Below, one piece after another: positions 45,401-53,575 of a stretch of 64,000 nucleotides of DNA. The notes under the pieces are model-generated. The model did not search any database. It worked only from the letters and a program-made list of their open reading frames with translations, and was not told where the DNA came from. A program made the translations under genes and the position numbers. The DNA is from Sthenelais limicola (taxonomy: Eukaryota; Annelida; Polychaeta; Phyllodocida; Sigalionidae): NCBI GenBank assembly GCA_942159475.1, contig OW804097.1, positions 8,461,685 to 8,525,684 on the forward strand, written 5' to 3'. Each line of letters starts with the position of its first letter. Position 1 is the first letter of the stretch.

Positions 45401-45646
45401 AGTACCACTTTCTTCATTTTAGGCGACAGCATGATAATTCATGATGGGATGCAATTGACGACAAGAGATAGAGACATTGACCTCCAAAACAACAAGAACT
45501 GTGCAGAGGAAAACCAAGGTGTATGCTGGTATAAGGCCTGTTCCAGGAGTAATATGAATGGTGTTTATGGGACAGGTATCATCAGGAAGTCATGGTCATA
45601 TGTAACTTCCTTGAACAGTGTACAGATGATGGTTAAGAAACCTTAG
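33355..45646 (+). CDS. Secreted multi-C-type-lectin protein with fibrinogen-related domain (gene model)
   Basis: Eleven recognised coding exons (listed below) encode about 640 residues: signal peptide, C-type lectin domain (CTLD) 1, short linker, CTLD2, CTLD3, a unique exon, and the C-terminal part of a fibrinogen-related domain (FReD). Each CTLD is split in two exons with the same phases (1 in, 2 between, 1 out). All other junctions are phase 1, as expected for exon-shuffled extracellular modules. CTLD3 has an EPN motif, the usual mark of mannose-type binding; CTLD1 and CTLD2 lack it. The exon for the FReD N-terminal part was not found between 43252 and 44977, and the phases there (1 then 0) also call for one more exon. 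A polyadenylation signal follows at 45683. A secreted pattern-recognition or adhesion role is inferred from the domains. It is possible that more than one transcript exists. Confidence 0.82.
33511..33745. mobile_element. MITE1 copy (intron 1)
   Basis: gggtcagattttcaaagaat to ttttctgaaaatcttaccc, flanked by attt on both sides (33507-33510 and 33746-33749). Confidence 0.88.
33833..34200. repeat. GC-richer dispersed repeat, copy 1 (intronic)
   Basis: Starts gggcgcgtaagtagtccacc and ends cgccgccatgacacttac. A second copy with a few indels is at 49792-50123. Many CpG sites contrast with the AT-rich surroundings. Weak similarity between the ends may be inverted repeats. Confidence 0.85.
34342..34489 (+). 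CDS. Lectin gene exon 2: CTLD1 N-terminal half
   Basis: Acceptor ccatctccacag. The peptide includes YKIHSWTQAGDACAHIGGHL and AKITSTEEHKEIQDF, the first helix, first Cys and second-helix pattern of CTLDs. Donor gtaaat after CTT; leaves in phase 2. Confidence 0.88.
34506..35128. mobile_element. Three MITE1 copies in intron 2
   Basis: A left-end fragment at 34506-34575. A full copy at 34590-34825 with atat on both sides (34586-34589 and 34826-34829). A third copy at about 34930-35128 that has lost its left terminus but keeps ccaattgtacattttcttga at the right. Confidence 0.85.
35241..35455 (+). CDS. Lectin gene exon 3: CTLD1 C-terminal half
   Basis: Acceptor attgtaacag. The peptide contains IDAWLGG, WLWRDG, and ends HRAICQIVEG. 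The WLGG and final Cys motifs fit a CTLD. The calcium/sugar motif and the Cys usually found before the last strand are missing, so sugar binding is doubtful. Donor gtgagt, phase 1. Confidence 0.88.
36338..36412 (+). CDS. Lectin gene exon 4: linker
   Basis: 75-nt symmetric exon (phase 1 to 1) reading STEALTRADIRACWTANGLY and LPQP. Acceptor ttatctatag, donor gtgagt. The short sequence has one Cys and no known domain. The 88 bases upstream resemble those upstream of exon 7 (shared gattcaaaatggcggctatg). Confidence 0.65.
36609..36912. mobile_element. Intronic element with short inverted ends
   Basis: Left end tttactccatggtg, right end caccatggagtaa. About 300 bp and non-coding. The ends resemble those of the MITE3 copies at 37405 and 39741. 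Confidence 0.55.
37300..37386. repeat. Inverted repeat, 22-bp perfect arms
   Basis: Arms 37300-37321 (gtctgtgggatctttcttca...) and 37365-37386, loop 43 bp. Weaker pairing extends outward (actaacc on both sides). Confidence 0.9.
37405..37549. mobile_element. MITE3 copy 1
   Basis: Ends tttactccatgttg and caacgtgggagtaaa. The interior ccagttcaacatgtgtggta matches copy 2 at 39741-39880. Flanked by tata on both sides. Confidence 0.75.
38081..38240 (+). CDS. Lectin gene exon 5: CTLD2 N-terminal half
   Basis: Acceptor ctgttcgcag. The peptide includes CPRNQQYFFQNIRIDKSWND and ARALCQQAGGDLAKVTTEEE, a typical CTLD start with both N-terminal cysteines. Donor gtatgt, phase 1 in and 2 out, as for exon 2. 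Confidence 0.92.
38574..38797 (+). CDS. Lectin gene exon 6: CTLD2 C-terminal half
   Basis: Acceptor cctactcttgcag. The peptide includes VIWLGGKWVDGGPWTWSDN, then DSCLRLKTDNTWTNADC and KPMCERPM. The WTNADC motif and the three cysteines match a CTLD; no EPN or QPD. Donor gtgagt, phase 1. Confidence 0.92.
38835..39300. mobile_element. MITE2 copy in intron 6
   Basis: Left tttcaggaaaatgagtcata, right gactcattttcctgaaacac, about 465 bp including an internal partial duplication. Confidence 0.8.
39741..39880. mobile_element. MITE3 copy 2
   Basis: Ends tttactccacgttg and caacgtgggagtaaa, a near-perfect inverted pair. It shares most of its interior with 37405-37549. Confidence 0.75.
40575..40734 (+). 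CDS. Lectin gene exon 7: CTLD3 N-terminal half
   Basis: Acceptor gattatctgcag. The peptide includes YGDVCFWYDTTAAGGSGFNN and AELLCEAAGGRLAKLDNWEE. Donor gtaagt; phases 1 in and 2 out. Confidence 0.92.
41037..41457. mobile_element. MITE2 copy ending at the exon 8 acceptor
   Basis: Left atgtgatgtgtttcaaggaa, right gcgacttatgactcattttc followed by ccggatcacat. Its end lies 7 bp from the first base of exon 8. An extra MITE2 interior fragment precedes it at about 40870-41030. Confidence 0.85.
41465..41667 (+). CDS. Lectin gene exon 8: CTLD3 C-terminal half (EPN motif)
   Basis: Acceptor cacattttgtag. The peptide includes FRGFIGGRD, YVWRDGSSMTWNNWYHREPN, EACLMVNNG and MAFCEKDG. EPN, downstream acidic residues and the cysteine pattern fit a calcium-dependent mannose-type CTLD; the usual WND is replaced by MHD. 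Donor gttagt, phase 1. Confidence 0.92.
41955..42955. mobile_element. MITE1 copy split by a fold-back insertion (intron 8)
   Basis: The MITE1 left half is 41955-42111 and the right half 42865-42955. The junction sequence aagtatt is repeated at 42105-42111 and 42865-42871. The inserted stretch includes a long imperfect inverted repeat: tagcacttgttggacgagtt (from 42358) against its complement ending at about 42865. It also includes a second pair containing attgtcatgccaac near 42200 and gttggcatgacaat near 42615. Confidence 0.75.
43076..43252 (+). CDS. Lectin gene exon 9: unique module
   Basis: Acceptor gaattgattttag, donor gcaggtagt; symmetric phase 1 to 1, 59 residues. The peptide contains LVKRMRQGEVVYQPKFTSSF, DGSTEQVYPCNSSEN and FLQRVVRLG. 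It has one Cys and no recognised domain. Its role between CTLD3 and the FReD is unknown. The reading frame and coding-like composition make it likely real. Confidence 0.65.
43607..43689. repeat. Near-perfect hairpin (intronic)
   Basis: 33-nt arms (43607-43639 and 43657-43689) with two mismatches and a 17-nt loop; the outer part is tatatatgtgacagtctctg. Smaller hairpins follow at 43791-43819 and 43911-43932. It could be a palindromic element or a small-RNA precursor; no conservation data are available. Confidence 0.85.
43690..44976. other. Intron before FReD exons; expected FReD N-terminal exon not found
   Basis: Scanned for the usual FReD start (Cys, SGVYTI-type and CDM...GGGW motifs) without success. 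It contains a MITE1 half copy at about 44738-44810 and GC-richer sequence around 44400-44530. Confidence 0.5.
44977..45229 (+). CDS. Lectin gene exon 10: FReD middle part
   Basis: Acceptor ctcctcattag. The peptide begins VIQRRVDATVDFYRGWSEYK and continues DFFGDLNGNFWLGYDNIHNL, a textbook FReD signature, then DLEVDTVYYSTFNVTGEE. Starts in phase 0, leaves in phase 1. The preceding subdomain with its cysteine is missing from the window as read. Confidence 0.93.
45236..45350. repeat. 40-bp tandem repeat at the exon 10 donor
   Basis: Almost three units of ggtgcacagtgtataactgc followed by aagaacaataacagg, starting 7 bases after exon 10. The unit is not a multiple of three and is removed with the intron. 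Confidence 0.92.
45423..45646 (+). CDS. Lectin gene exon 11: FReD C-terminal part
   Basis: Acceptor ttcttcattttag. The peptide includes GDSMIIHDGMQLTTRDRDID, NKNCAEENQGVCWYKACSRS and NMNGVYGTG, and stops at TAG 45644-45646. TRDRDID with NCA matches the FReD calcium-site region and last disulfide. A normal FReD C-terminus. Confidence 0.93.
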
Positions 45647-45682
45647 TATCAAATGTAATTTGCCACAGGAAAATTCCTGTCC

Positions 45683-45688
45683 AATAAA
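45683..45688 (+). other. Polyadenylation signal of the lectin gene
   Basis: AATAAA 37 bases after the stop codon. Confidence 0.75.
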
Positions 45689-45699
45689 AAAGAGATACC

Positions 45700-47170
45700 A
45701 TAATGTTTTACAGGATAATATATTAGATAAATTCAATGAAATTAAACTTTAGTACATTCAATAAGTTAATAATGGTCCCTAAATAAGTGTGAAGATGATG
45801 GTTGAGGAACCTTAGTTACTTAATTGAGATTGACATTGCGAAACATTTTATTCAGTTATGGGGATGGTTCTCCTGTATAGGAAGTTTTCAATTGAATTTG
45901 AGTTTACATTTTGGGGAAGCATATGATCAGTAACACCTTCGTCATTGACAGAAGGTGACCAATCGATTATTTTTCCATTATCATCTTTATGGAATACAGA
46001 ATGGCTTAAGATATACATATTTTTCTGCTATACAGTTTTCTATAAGTCATTGTCAATCAATATCATTCCATCTGTGGCATAGGTCTTGAATGCCATCTGA
46101 TTCAGTAAACGAACACAAATCAAAAAGAACTTGGATCGACCCCCTCTGACGTCCAGGTGGAGGAGTGAATCCTCTGTCATTGACAACCCCTTAACTTTTT
46201 AACAATCACCTCACATCCATGAAAAAGAAGTTATGGTTGTCAAAACATCTCTGGAGAAAACTAAATGAACATATGTATACCAAACCCCTATATTACCACT
46301 ACTTGGTGGTGTAGCACTGTCATATCCGGCCATGAACCTTCTATCTAGAACCTTCTAGTACATTGCGTCATCAGGGATCCAGAACATTGCATGATACATG
46401 AGCATTGCATCATCTATCATGTGGATCTTTCCATCCAGAAAGTAACCGCTTGAAAGATGTATTTATATTAGTAGTTTGGTTATATTTCTCAAGATCTGTA
46501 TGCCTATTATTGTTTTTATATTTAGCTGAATCCCAGCCGTCCCGTTCCCCCCACCCCCCACCCTCTTCCCTTCTACGCCTTTGTTTTGGTGTCTAATAAT
46601 ACACATGCCTCTGTGAGGCATGTGTACCGCCAGCAGTAGTGGCGCCGCAGCAGCCGCAACGGCTTGTCTCGGAACTAAAATGCGGCAATCGCGATCGATT
46701 CAAATCATAACACACCAATCGAAAGTGGTAAATGGGCTTATATCTTCTTTTCTAGACAATATTGTTCCAGTAATCACTAGCTAATATCGTTACTTACTAA
46801 TATACGGTCGGAGTGAGCGTGGATACTAAGCTGAATAAGCATGGCAGAGACAGCAGCAATTCCCTTTTCTTCTACTATGTACGTAGGACAGTGATAACGG
46901 GTACGACTGGACTAATTTTAGTGAGTAGCCAGTGGCGGCTATTTTTAAAAAAAGCGGTGGTCGTGGGAGAGTCTAGATGGATCCACATGCCAGACCCAGA
47001 TCCCTGTAGAACATTCCAAGAAACTACATACATGTACGTTGTACACATGTATACCAGAGTATAAGCCTCACATGTACCCATGCTCATCATTCAACATTCA
47101 TCAATAAACTACGGAATCGTCAATCACGAGTTCTCTATTCCTTCATATCTATCACTATTACACACTTAGA
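45700..47170. other. No gene; palindrome and LTR-like segment
   Basis: A perfect palindrome acacatgcctc/gaggcatgtgt with a 3-bp loop lies at 46601-46625. The segment 47005-47162 (tgtagaacattcc to cactattaca, with atcaataaactacgg) looks like a short LTR but has no matching flanks. No gene is recognised. Confidence 0.45.
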
Positions 47171-47774
47171 GCCAGTCAACATGTGACTCAAACATTTGCA
47201 AATACGACGGTTGCCACACATCTAGAAGCCTTCATTAGCGGACGCTCTCTTTGTGCCATAAAATATATTGTAATCATCATGTGAAATATTTGGGTTTGGC
47301 CTTCCAATATTGCCATCACTGGAATGAACTAGGCATTGAAGCTCATCAAATAGAGGACCAGAAAACCTTCAATAAGTTCATCAATGTCCTGCTCTGTATA
47401 ATAGGTGTAATGTGGTGGTAGCTTGTTTCTAGAACTGTTCCATGTGTTCATATGTCACAGAAAATTAAGTCTCAAGTCACAAAATTGATTTCATTTAACT
47501 CATTTAAATTCTATTTCTTTTATTAATATTCAATGGAGTTTCCTTTAATTAATAAGGAGGTGTACACAAATGACAGTTACATTTGTGGCCCCAGCCTCCA
47601 TTTTGTTGTTGTTTTAAAGAGGCAATAAAGATAATATAAAGAAAAACATGTGCATTATTCATAGTGCGACTATTATATCAAATAAGGACTACCAAAGTAA
47701 CCTTATTATAGCAAATGGCATGATGGAGAGTTCAAACTGATCAAGACCCATCAGAACACTTAAAAGTTAATTGA

Positions 47775-47810
47775 CCTGATGAAGGGCACACCATAGCCCG
47801 AACGCTAGTG
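47775..47810 (+). ncRNA. Hammerhead-like PLE core, isolated
   Basis: cctgatgaagggc, a loop, gcccgaacgc, then a tail tgattaataaaaagaac. It has the layout of Penelope 5' ends but with GAAC instead of GAAA, so it is probably inactive. No RT frame is nearby. Confidence 0.5.
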
Positions 47811-48065
47811 ATTAATAAAAAGAACTAAACTAATAGTAAGGGTTTTTCTAATCCTTCAACACATCGCTGATTTAATAACCCGGCCAGAAGATATACAAGC
47901 GACCTACCGATACATGCTAATTGAATATTGAGTATTTTGAGAAAGTAAATACTTCTAGAATGTTCCTAATCTACGAAAGAATGTAAAAGACACATTGACT
48001 TGACTGAGAAGTATTCACAAATCTGAATACAATTTTCTGGCGTCCTGACTGCTCTAATTCATGTT

Positions 48066-48510
48066 TAGACCCAGTTTGGTCGGATTCTGGGGTGTATTTT
48101 TGTCACAACAGACCACGGCAATCACTTCCGGCAACTTCCGGCAAGAAATCGGGGTTATAGATGTCAAAAGAACTGGTAAATAAAAGTCAGTAAGTGGTAA
48201 ATAACAGTCAAATCGGACCAAATCGGGTCTAAAAGCACTAATACCCGAGGTTTTGGATGGTCTATTGCCTGGTATATTAGGCTCAGTTTGGTAAGATTCT
48301 TGGGGGTGGGGAGCCACAATGGCAGGTTATGTTTGAATAAAACCTTTTCAAAAACAAAAACAAAAAAGATTCTTGGGGGTCTTTTTGTCACTTAAGACCC
48401 AGTTTGGTCAGATTCTGGGGTGTATTTTCTCATAACAGACCACAGCAATCACTTCCAGCAACTTCCAGTAAGGAATGGGGGTTATAGATGTCAAAATAAC
48501 TGGTAAATAA
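48066..48510. repeat. Direct repeat, about 120 bp, two copies
   Basis: 48066-48190 and 48395-48515 share agacccagtttggtc, gattctggggtgtatttt, caatcacttcc and gttatagatgtcaaaa. Between them a further partial copy (agattcttgggggt) occurs twice. Confidence 0.8.
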
Positions 48511-48761
48511 AAGTCATTAGACTATGCTTGGTCCTTCCGCCAACTTCCGGTTTAAGTAATGGTGGTTCAGCGGCACAATATTGATAACTTATATTTCTGG
48601 TATATTTCTATGTTCATAATATATAAGATACCTTCTGATGATTAACTTGTTTACTGTTTCTGAGCTGTGCTAAAAGATTATAGGGTCAATTTCTAGGCTC
48701 CCTCTACTAGTCAGCCTATGCAGGACGTTTCCAAAAGTCATATTTCTGAATCATCACCACA

Positions 48762-49319
48762 GTGTCAGATTTTTAGAAAATGTACAATTCACCTTCCCCA
48801 ATCCTCTCAAATAACGCACAATTAAGACGAAAATGTACTTCAAAATGCAGTTTAACATAACGGTACTGATAGTAACTCTAAATCAATGTAATACCAAATA
48901 TACTCAGATATACCCGGCATTCATAATTTTTCGGCCTTATTCAGGAGAACTTCCTAAATGTGTAAAGCTGCCAAGTGTACATTTTTGAAAATCTGACCCA
49001 GTGTAGGTGGCTGGGTGAGTGAGTTTTTACGGTAAAGGCGGCAGCGTGTTGTGGTGATTGTCCCGCCCAGTGTGAAATGTACAAGGGTAAGATTGTCAGA
49101 AAATGTACAATTCGCCTTCACCAATCATCTCAAATAATCCAAATTTCAGACGAGAATCAGGTTCAAAATACAGTTCAACATAAGCAGACAGATTAATTGA
49201 ATGAATACAATATAGAATACATTCAGATATACCTCAAATTTATCAATTTTCACTCTAATTTAGCAGAATTTGGTAGATGTGTAGAAGTGTAGATTGTGCA
49301 TTTTCTGAAAATCTGACCC
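48762..49319. mobile_element. Two MITE1 copies
   Basis: First copy 48762-48999 (gtgtcagatttttagaaaat to ttttgaaaatctgaccc), second 49085-49319 (gggtaagattgtcagaaaat to tttctgaaaatctgaccc), in the same orientation. Flanking duplications are weak. Confidence 0.82.
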
Positions 49320-49449
49320 ACATCAGGCAAAGCGTACTGCCTTGTGTGAAATGGACATCAAGCAATGCGCGCCAAACTCCCCTCAACATAGACTTGCTCC
49401 AAGTCTCTCAACGTGGATACATGTTTGAATTATGATATTAACTGCATAT

Positions 49450-49680
49450 AATGGTGAGTGAGTGAGTGAGTGAGATTGTTTGCTTTACGCCCTTATCAAC
49501 ACTTTGAAGTGTTATATCAAGGGCGGGAGAGCTGAGAGGGAGGCAGTTTATGATCATACCCAGGAAATAGAGATAGAGAAGAAGGAAGAGAGAGAAAGAG
49601 AAAAGAGACAGAAAGGCACTTTAAGGTCCCACCCAGGACCAGGCAGTTTAAGGTCTTACCCAGGACCCCTGCATATATAG
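49450..49680. repeat. (GTGA)n-tailed dispersed repeat
   Basis: gtgagtgagtgagtgagtga followed by ttgtttgctttacgccctta. On the minus strand this is a (TCAC)n tail as in some SINE/LINE 3' ends. It is followed by a duplicated block (aggtcccacccaggacc / aggtcttacccaggacc). Confidence 0.6.
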
Positions 49681-49791
49681 TCATAAAATCAGCAAAAAGT
49701 ATTTGAATAACTGCTTATATGGGTGATGTCTAGATATAATCTACGTTATCTACACAGGTGATATCGTCAGAAAATCTACAATAGGGCGCGT

Positions 49792-50123
49792 AAGTAGTCC
49801 ACCGCGGACCCTACTGTAGCAGTTTCATGACGTCATGTGGATATGTCGCGCGAAAGCCCAACGTTACCGCGATATTAAATCTCTGTTCTTTCAACGATCA
49901 TATAGTTTTAGGAGTTCTAACTTACATATATCCATCTTCATAGGCAAACGATTTCAACTATAGCCTCGATAATCGTTAAACCTTTACATGGGCGATGTCA
50001 AGAGTGATTATCGGTCCAATGCTAACTCTATGGGGATTGTTTACTTGCGGTCCACACATCGGTACAACTGGGCGACTAATTTTCGTTAATTCGCGCCCCG
50101 CCGCCATGACACTTACGTACTCT
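49792..50123. repeat. GC-richer dispersed repeat, copy 2
   Basis: Same orientation and order as 33833-34200, with small deletions. Shared blocks include catgacgtcatgtgga and accgcgatattaaatctctg. Confidence 0.85.
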
Positions 50124-50734
50124 CACTCACCAACTCCAATAATATTGATTTTACAATATATTATTTGTTTTTATATAACTCTTTTAATTGTGGTGTCAAA
50201 CCATAGAGGGAATACTTCACTATGTTTTATTTGTCTTTAGATTGTAGGTTGACAAAAGGTTCATATATGTGATGTGTCCCTAGAAAATGAGTCGCAACAT
50301 TTATATTTTCCAAAGTGATTTATTCACAAGATGTGTCCATTTTTTGCCACTAGCCTATTTACTGAAACCCCAAAGGAATGAATTCAGAAAATATTTAGAA
50401 AAAATTGATGTCTAACAGCATTTTCAAGCCTTCAAAATTATTCATTCAGTCATGAAATGAAGGTATCGTTTTATTTTGTTTTATTTTCATATTGATTTCT
50501 TTTTTTACAAGAGGCAACGCCCAGAAACATTCATGGTGGATAGTGCGTTTTTTCATATATCTGTTAAATATCTATCGGCCTTAAATGAATAAAAAAAAAA
50601 GTCAACATCAAGGCCCTGCACTAGTCTACAACAGAGAACCGGAAGTGTCACCTTCCCCGTCGGCGACCTTCACTCTTGCGCCTGTGTAGGCAGTTGAGTA
50701 TTGGACCCGCTCGGGTCAACACCTCTCAGTTATA

Positions 50735-51255
50735 GGTAGGTATTGTTGTATTGTATTCTATTGGTCATGGGTAGTTATTCTTGCATTGTATTCTATTGGT
50801 CATGGGTAGGTATTCTTGTATTGTATTCTATTGGTCATGGGTAGGTATTCTTGTATTGTATTCTATTGGTCATGGGTATGGATTCTTGTATTGTATTCTA
50901 TTGGTCATAGGTATGGATTCTTGTATTGTTTTCTATTGGTCATGGGTATGGATTCTTGTAATGTATTCTATTGGTCATGGGTAGGTATTCTTGTATTGTA
51001 TTCTATTGGTCATGGGTAGGTATTCTTGTAATGTATTCTATTGGTCATGGGTAGGTATTCTTGTAATGTATTCTATTGGTCATGGGTAGGTATTCTTGTA
51101 ATGTATTCTATTGGTCATGGGTAGGTATTCTTGTAATGTATTCTATTGGTCATGGGTAGGTATTCTTGTAATGTATTCTATTGGTCATGGGTAGGTATTC
51201 TTGTAATGTATTCTATTGGTCATAGGTATGGATTCCTGTATTGTATTCTATTATT
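50735..51255. repeat. 35-bp minisatellite
   Basis: About fourteen units of ggtaggtattcttgtattgt followed by attctattggtcat. Two sequence variants (ttgtattgta and ttgtaatgta) are clustered. The reading frames over it come from the repeat. Confidence 0.95.
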
Positions 51256-52685
51256 TCTTACCTTTACCGTTGTTCTGTTCCTTCCGTGGCTTCTGTTCAA
51301 GTTATGGTGTCCCTCGTGAAACGGTTTGGTGCTCAAACATCATATGCACTGGTTTGCTCTGATTGCTGCTTGTATAATATTGACTTTGTTGTTGTTTGCC
51401 TTCTATAAATTTCCTATTCTGTATTACCATACATACAACATGATACAAGTATGAGTACTGCATCGGCACTATACACTAAATGGCTGGCTTGTATAGGCAG
51501 AACTAAATCTCTAGGTTTGGATATATTGAGTCCCAACTCCCTGAACGTTGGGTCCAGGTTCCGAGTGGTTACTGTAATTAAGGTTTCAGTCATTGGAAAC
51601 TTATAGTAGTCTGTAGTCGCATTTCAATTCAATAATAAGTTGGAAACTGGACTTTTTTCAAAGGAATGTTTCACCTTATTATCTATGAACAACCAGAATG
51701 ATTGGAATGATTGGCTGTTGTTTTGCTACCAAGGTGGGACTGTATGTTGCTTGACTTTAGGAGCCCTAAGCTAAGTGTGCCTAACCTGGTAGTCCTGACG
51801 TGCAAACTTCCCAAACTTTATCTCATTCACACATCACTGTATCCGTGGATGCAAACAATTTTTTTTTATTGTTTTTATTGGCAGTAAAGAAAAAATACAT
51901 GGCATCGCTGATCCAACGTTCTTCCAGCCCTAGATACTTAGATACTAATATCTTAATGACTAATAATACTAAAAGTGAGTTGTTAATGTTAGTGTCAGGC
52001 TTCAGAGCATGTTATTTCACTGGGGGAGGCGGGGGTGGGTGGCTGGGGGGTGTGGGGAGGGGCGGGGTGTGGGACGGGTCGGGCGGGGCGGGGCGGCGAA
52101 GAGGGGTGAGCCTCATATATTCCAGTTCCTAATTCAAAAGTCAATAACACAATTACCAGGAATATTATGAAAGACTTGAGGCACCCCGTTTGACCTATGT
52201 CTATAGAGATTTTTAGGGAAAAGTTATTTTCATTTTTTTTTATTACTGAAAAAACGACAAAATTGTCCTTTTCTCATAGACTTCTATAGTGAATAACCAT
52301 AAATTTCAAGGCTCCCTGGAATGAAAACTAACCTGGTGACATTGTAAAATTGACAAGCCCAAATTGTCTAATTTTGAGTTAAAGTTGTCTCATTCAGCCA
52401 GACATTCGTCGCGCCCCTACCGGCCAGAAGGCTACCCACACTTTCTTACCGCCACAACGCTCGCGGATTTCTTATCATCCCAAAGTCCAAAGGTACAGGT
52501 GAGGTCCAGGTCTGACCGTTATCTCAAAGTCAATCACGTGGGAAAGGAGGGGAGGGGCTGACCGCCAGGTCAGGGGAGGGGAGGGAATACTGATTAAAGA
52601 GTGGGAGGGAGAGGGGAGGGGAGATAACCCCGTGACCTGGTCACCACCCAAAGAGATTGGTCAGAGTGGCAGTGGCCACTCTGAG
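51256..52685. other. No gene; G-rich tracts and a diverged MITE4 relative
   Basis: 52020-52105 and 52540-52625 are strongly G-rich on the plus strand. About 52150-52385 is a diverged, inverted relative of MITE4 (shared catagacttctatagtgaat in reverse of the 21400 region). No gene is seen. Confidence 0.5.
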
Positions 52686-52689
52686 CCTC

Positions 52690-52963
52690 GTTTTAATAAG
52701 TGTCTGTCATTATTATCCTGTGGCTGATTGGATCTCTAATCTAACCTGTCAATTAATTGGACCAACGGAACCAAAGCCAATCAGCGCAGGACCAGTGTAT
52801 TTCGTCCTAATCTGTCTAGTATAAGAATAAAGGAAAGATGAAAATCGGTCTCTTCCGAGGCTGGTACTGATTTGAAGCATACATCTCTGTGTGTTGCGTT
52901 GATTAATTTCTCGCCCAACTACTGACCCTGAATTATTACGAAGAATGACCCGCATTTCTTTAT
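52690..52963 (+). repeat. Probable 5' LTR of the plus-strand Ty3-like element
   Basis: TATA-like tataagaataaagg at about 52820, then a U5-like region ending at cgcatttctttat, immediately followed by a primer-binding site (tggcgaccatgattaggg at 52964). The left edge is uncertain because there is no second LTR in the window to compare. Confidence 0.6.
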
Positions 52964-53178
52964 TGGCGACCATGATTAGGGGCTAGTTAGTTGGTCAGAT
53001 CGGTATCCGACCTTAGAAGCAAGCAAAAGGAGTCAGGTGAGTGTGCCTTTTTCAAAACTGCCATTGTATTTATGGGTGTTGTATGTTTGGGACTCTGAGC
53101 TGGGCTTTTATTGGAAGGTGCATTAGCTGATCACACAAGTATTATCTTACTTTATCCTGTAGAGATAGTATTTTAGAC

Positions 53179-53388
53179 ATGCCACCGGCGGAAAGAATTG
53201 AGTATGTGGAAGAGTTCCCACAATACCTCGAAGCTGAGGATATTTTCCTAGAGGAGATATTCAATGATGGTTATCCACCGATCGCAGAACCTGAGGATTG
53301 GAACGACTGCGTAGGCACCTCTGAAAGTGTGATTCAGTTCAGCAGTGAACAGCTAGACACTATGTCTTACCATTGGGATAAAATGTAA
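53179..53388 (+). CDS. Small acidic leader ORF of the Ty3-like element
   Basis: 69 residues, MPPAERIEYVEEFPQYLEAE and onward, very acidic, between the primer-binding site and gag. A good donor (cag then gtgagt, 53036/53037) and acceptor (tttatcctgtag, 53162) flank a possible 126-bp intron just before it. The function is unknown; it could be a chance frame. Confidence 0.4.
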   Translation: MPPAERIEYVEEFPQYLEAEDIFLEEIFNDGYPPIAEPEDWNDCVGTSESVIQFSSEQLDTMSYHWDKM

Positions 53389-53575
53389 TGAGTAAGAATA
53401 GGGACTAAAGAGATCAAAATATTTGTTTTTGGAAATACCTGCACAAAAATTGTTACGTTGGATCTAGGCAAAAATTAATATTCCAAATTCTCTATATAGA
53501 AATAGAATATTCCAAATCAAGCAGGTAATAGTAATTCATCTTTACACATAATCAGCTAATTCAATTACCTCCAAA

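Noticed and set aside
47005..47162. Solo LTR with TG...CA ends and ataaact site
   Set aside because: No target duplication and no second copy in the window; kept only as a remark in the intergenic entry.
50781..51019. Two overlapping 67-codon frames with VMGRYSCIVFYWSW-type repeats
   Set aside because: Different frames of one 35-bp minisatellite; the unit length is not a multiple of three.
50735..51255. Possible CRISPR array
   Set aside because: Units are contiguous with no variable spacers, and the window is animal DNA.
51800..52132. 110-codon frame ending in a Gly-rich tail
   Set aside because: The tail is the G-rich tract at 52020-52105; the upstream part has no coding features.
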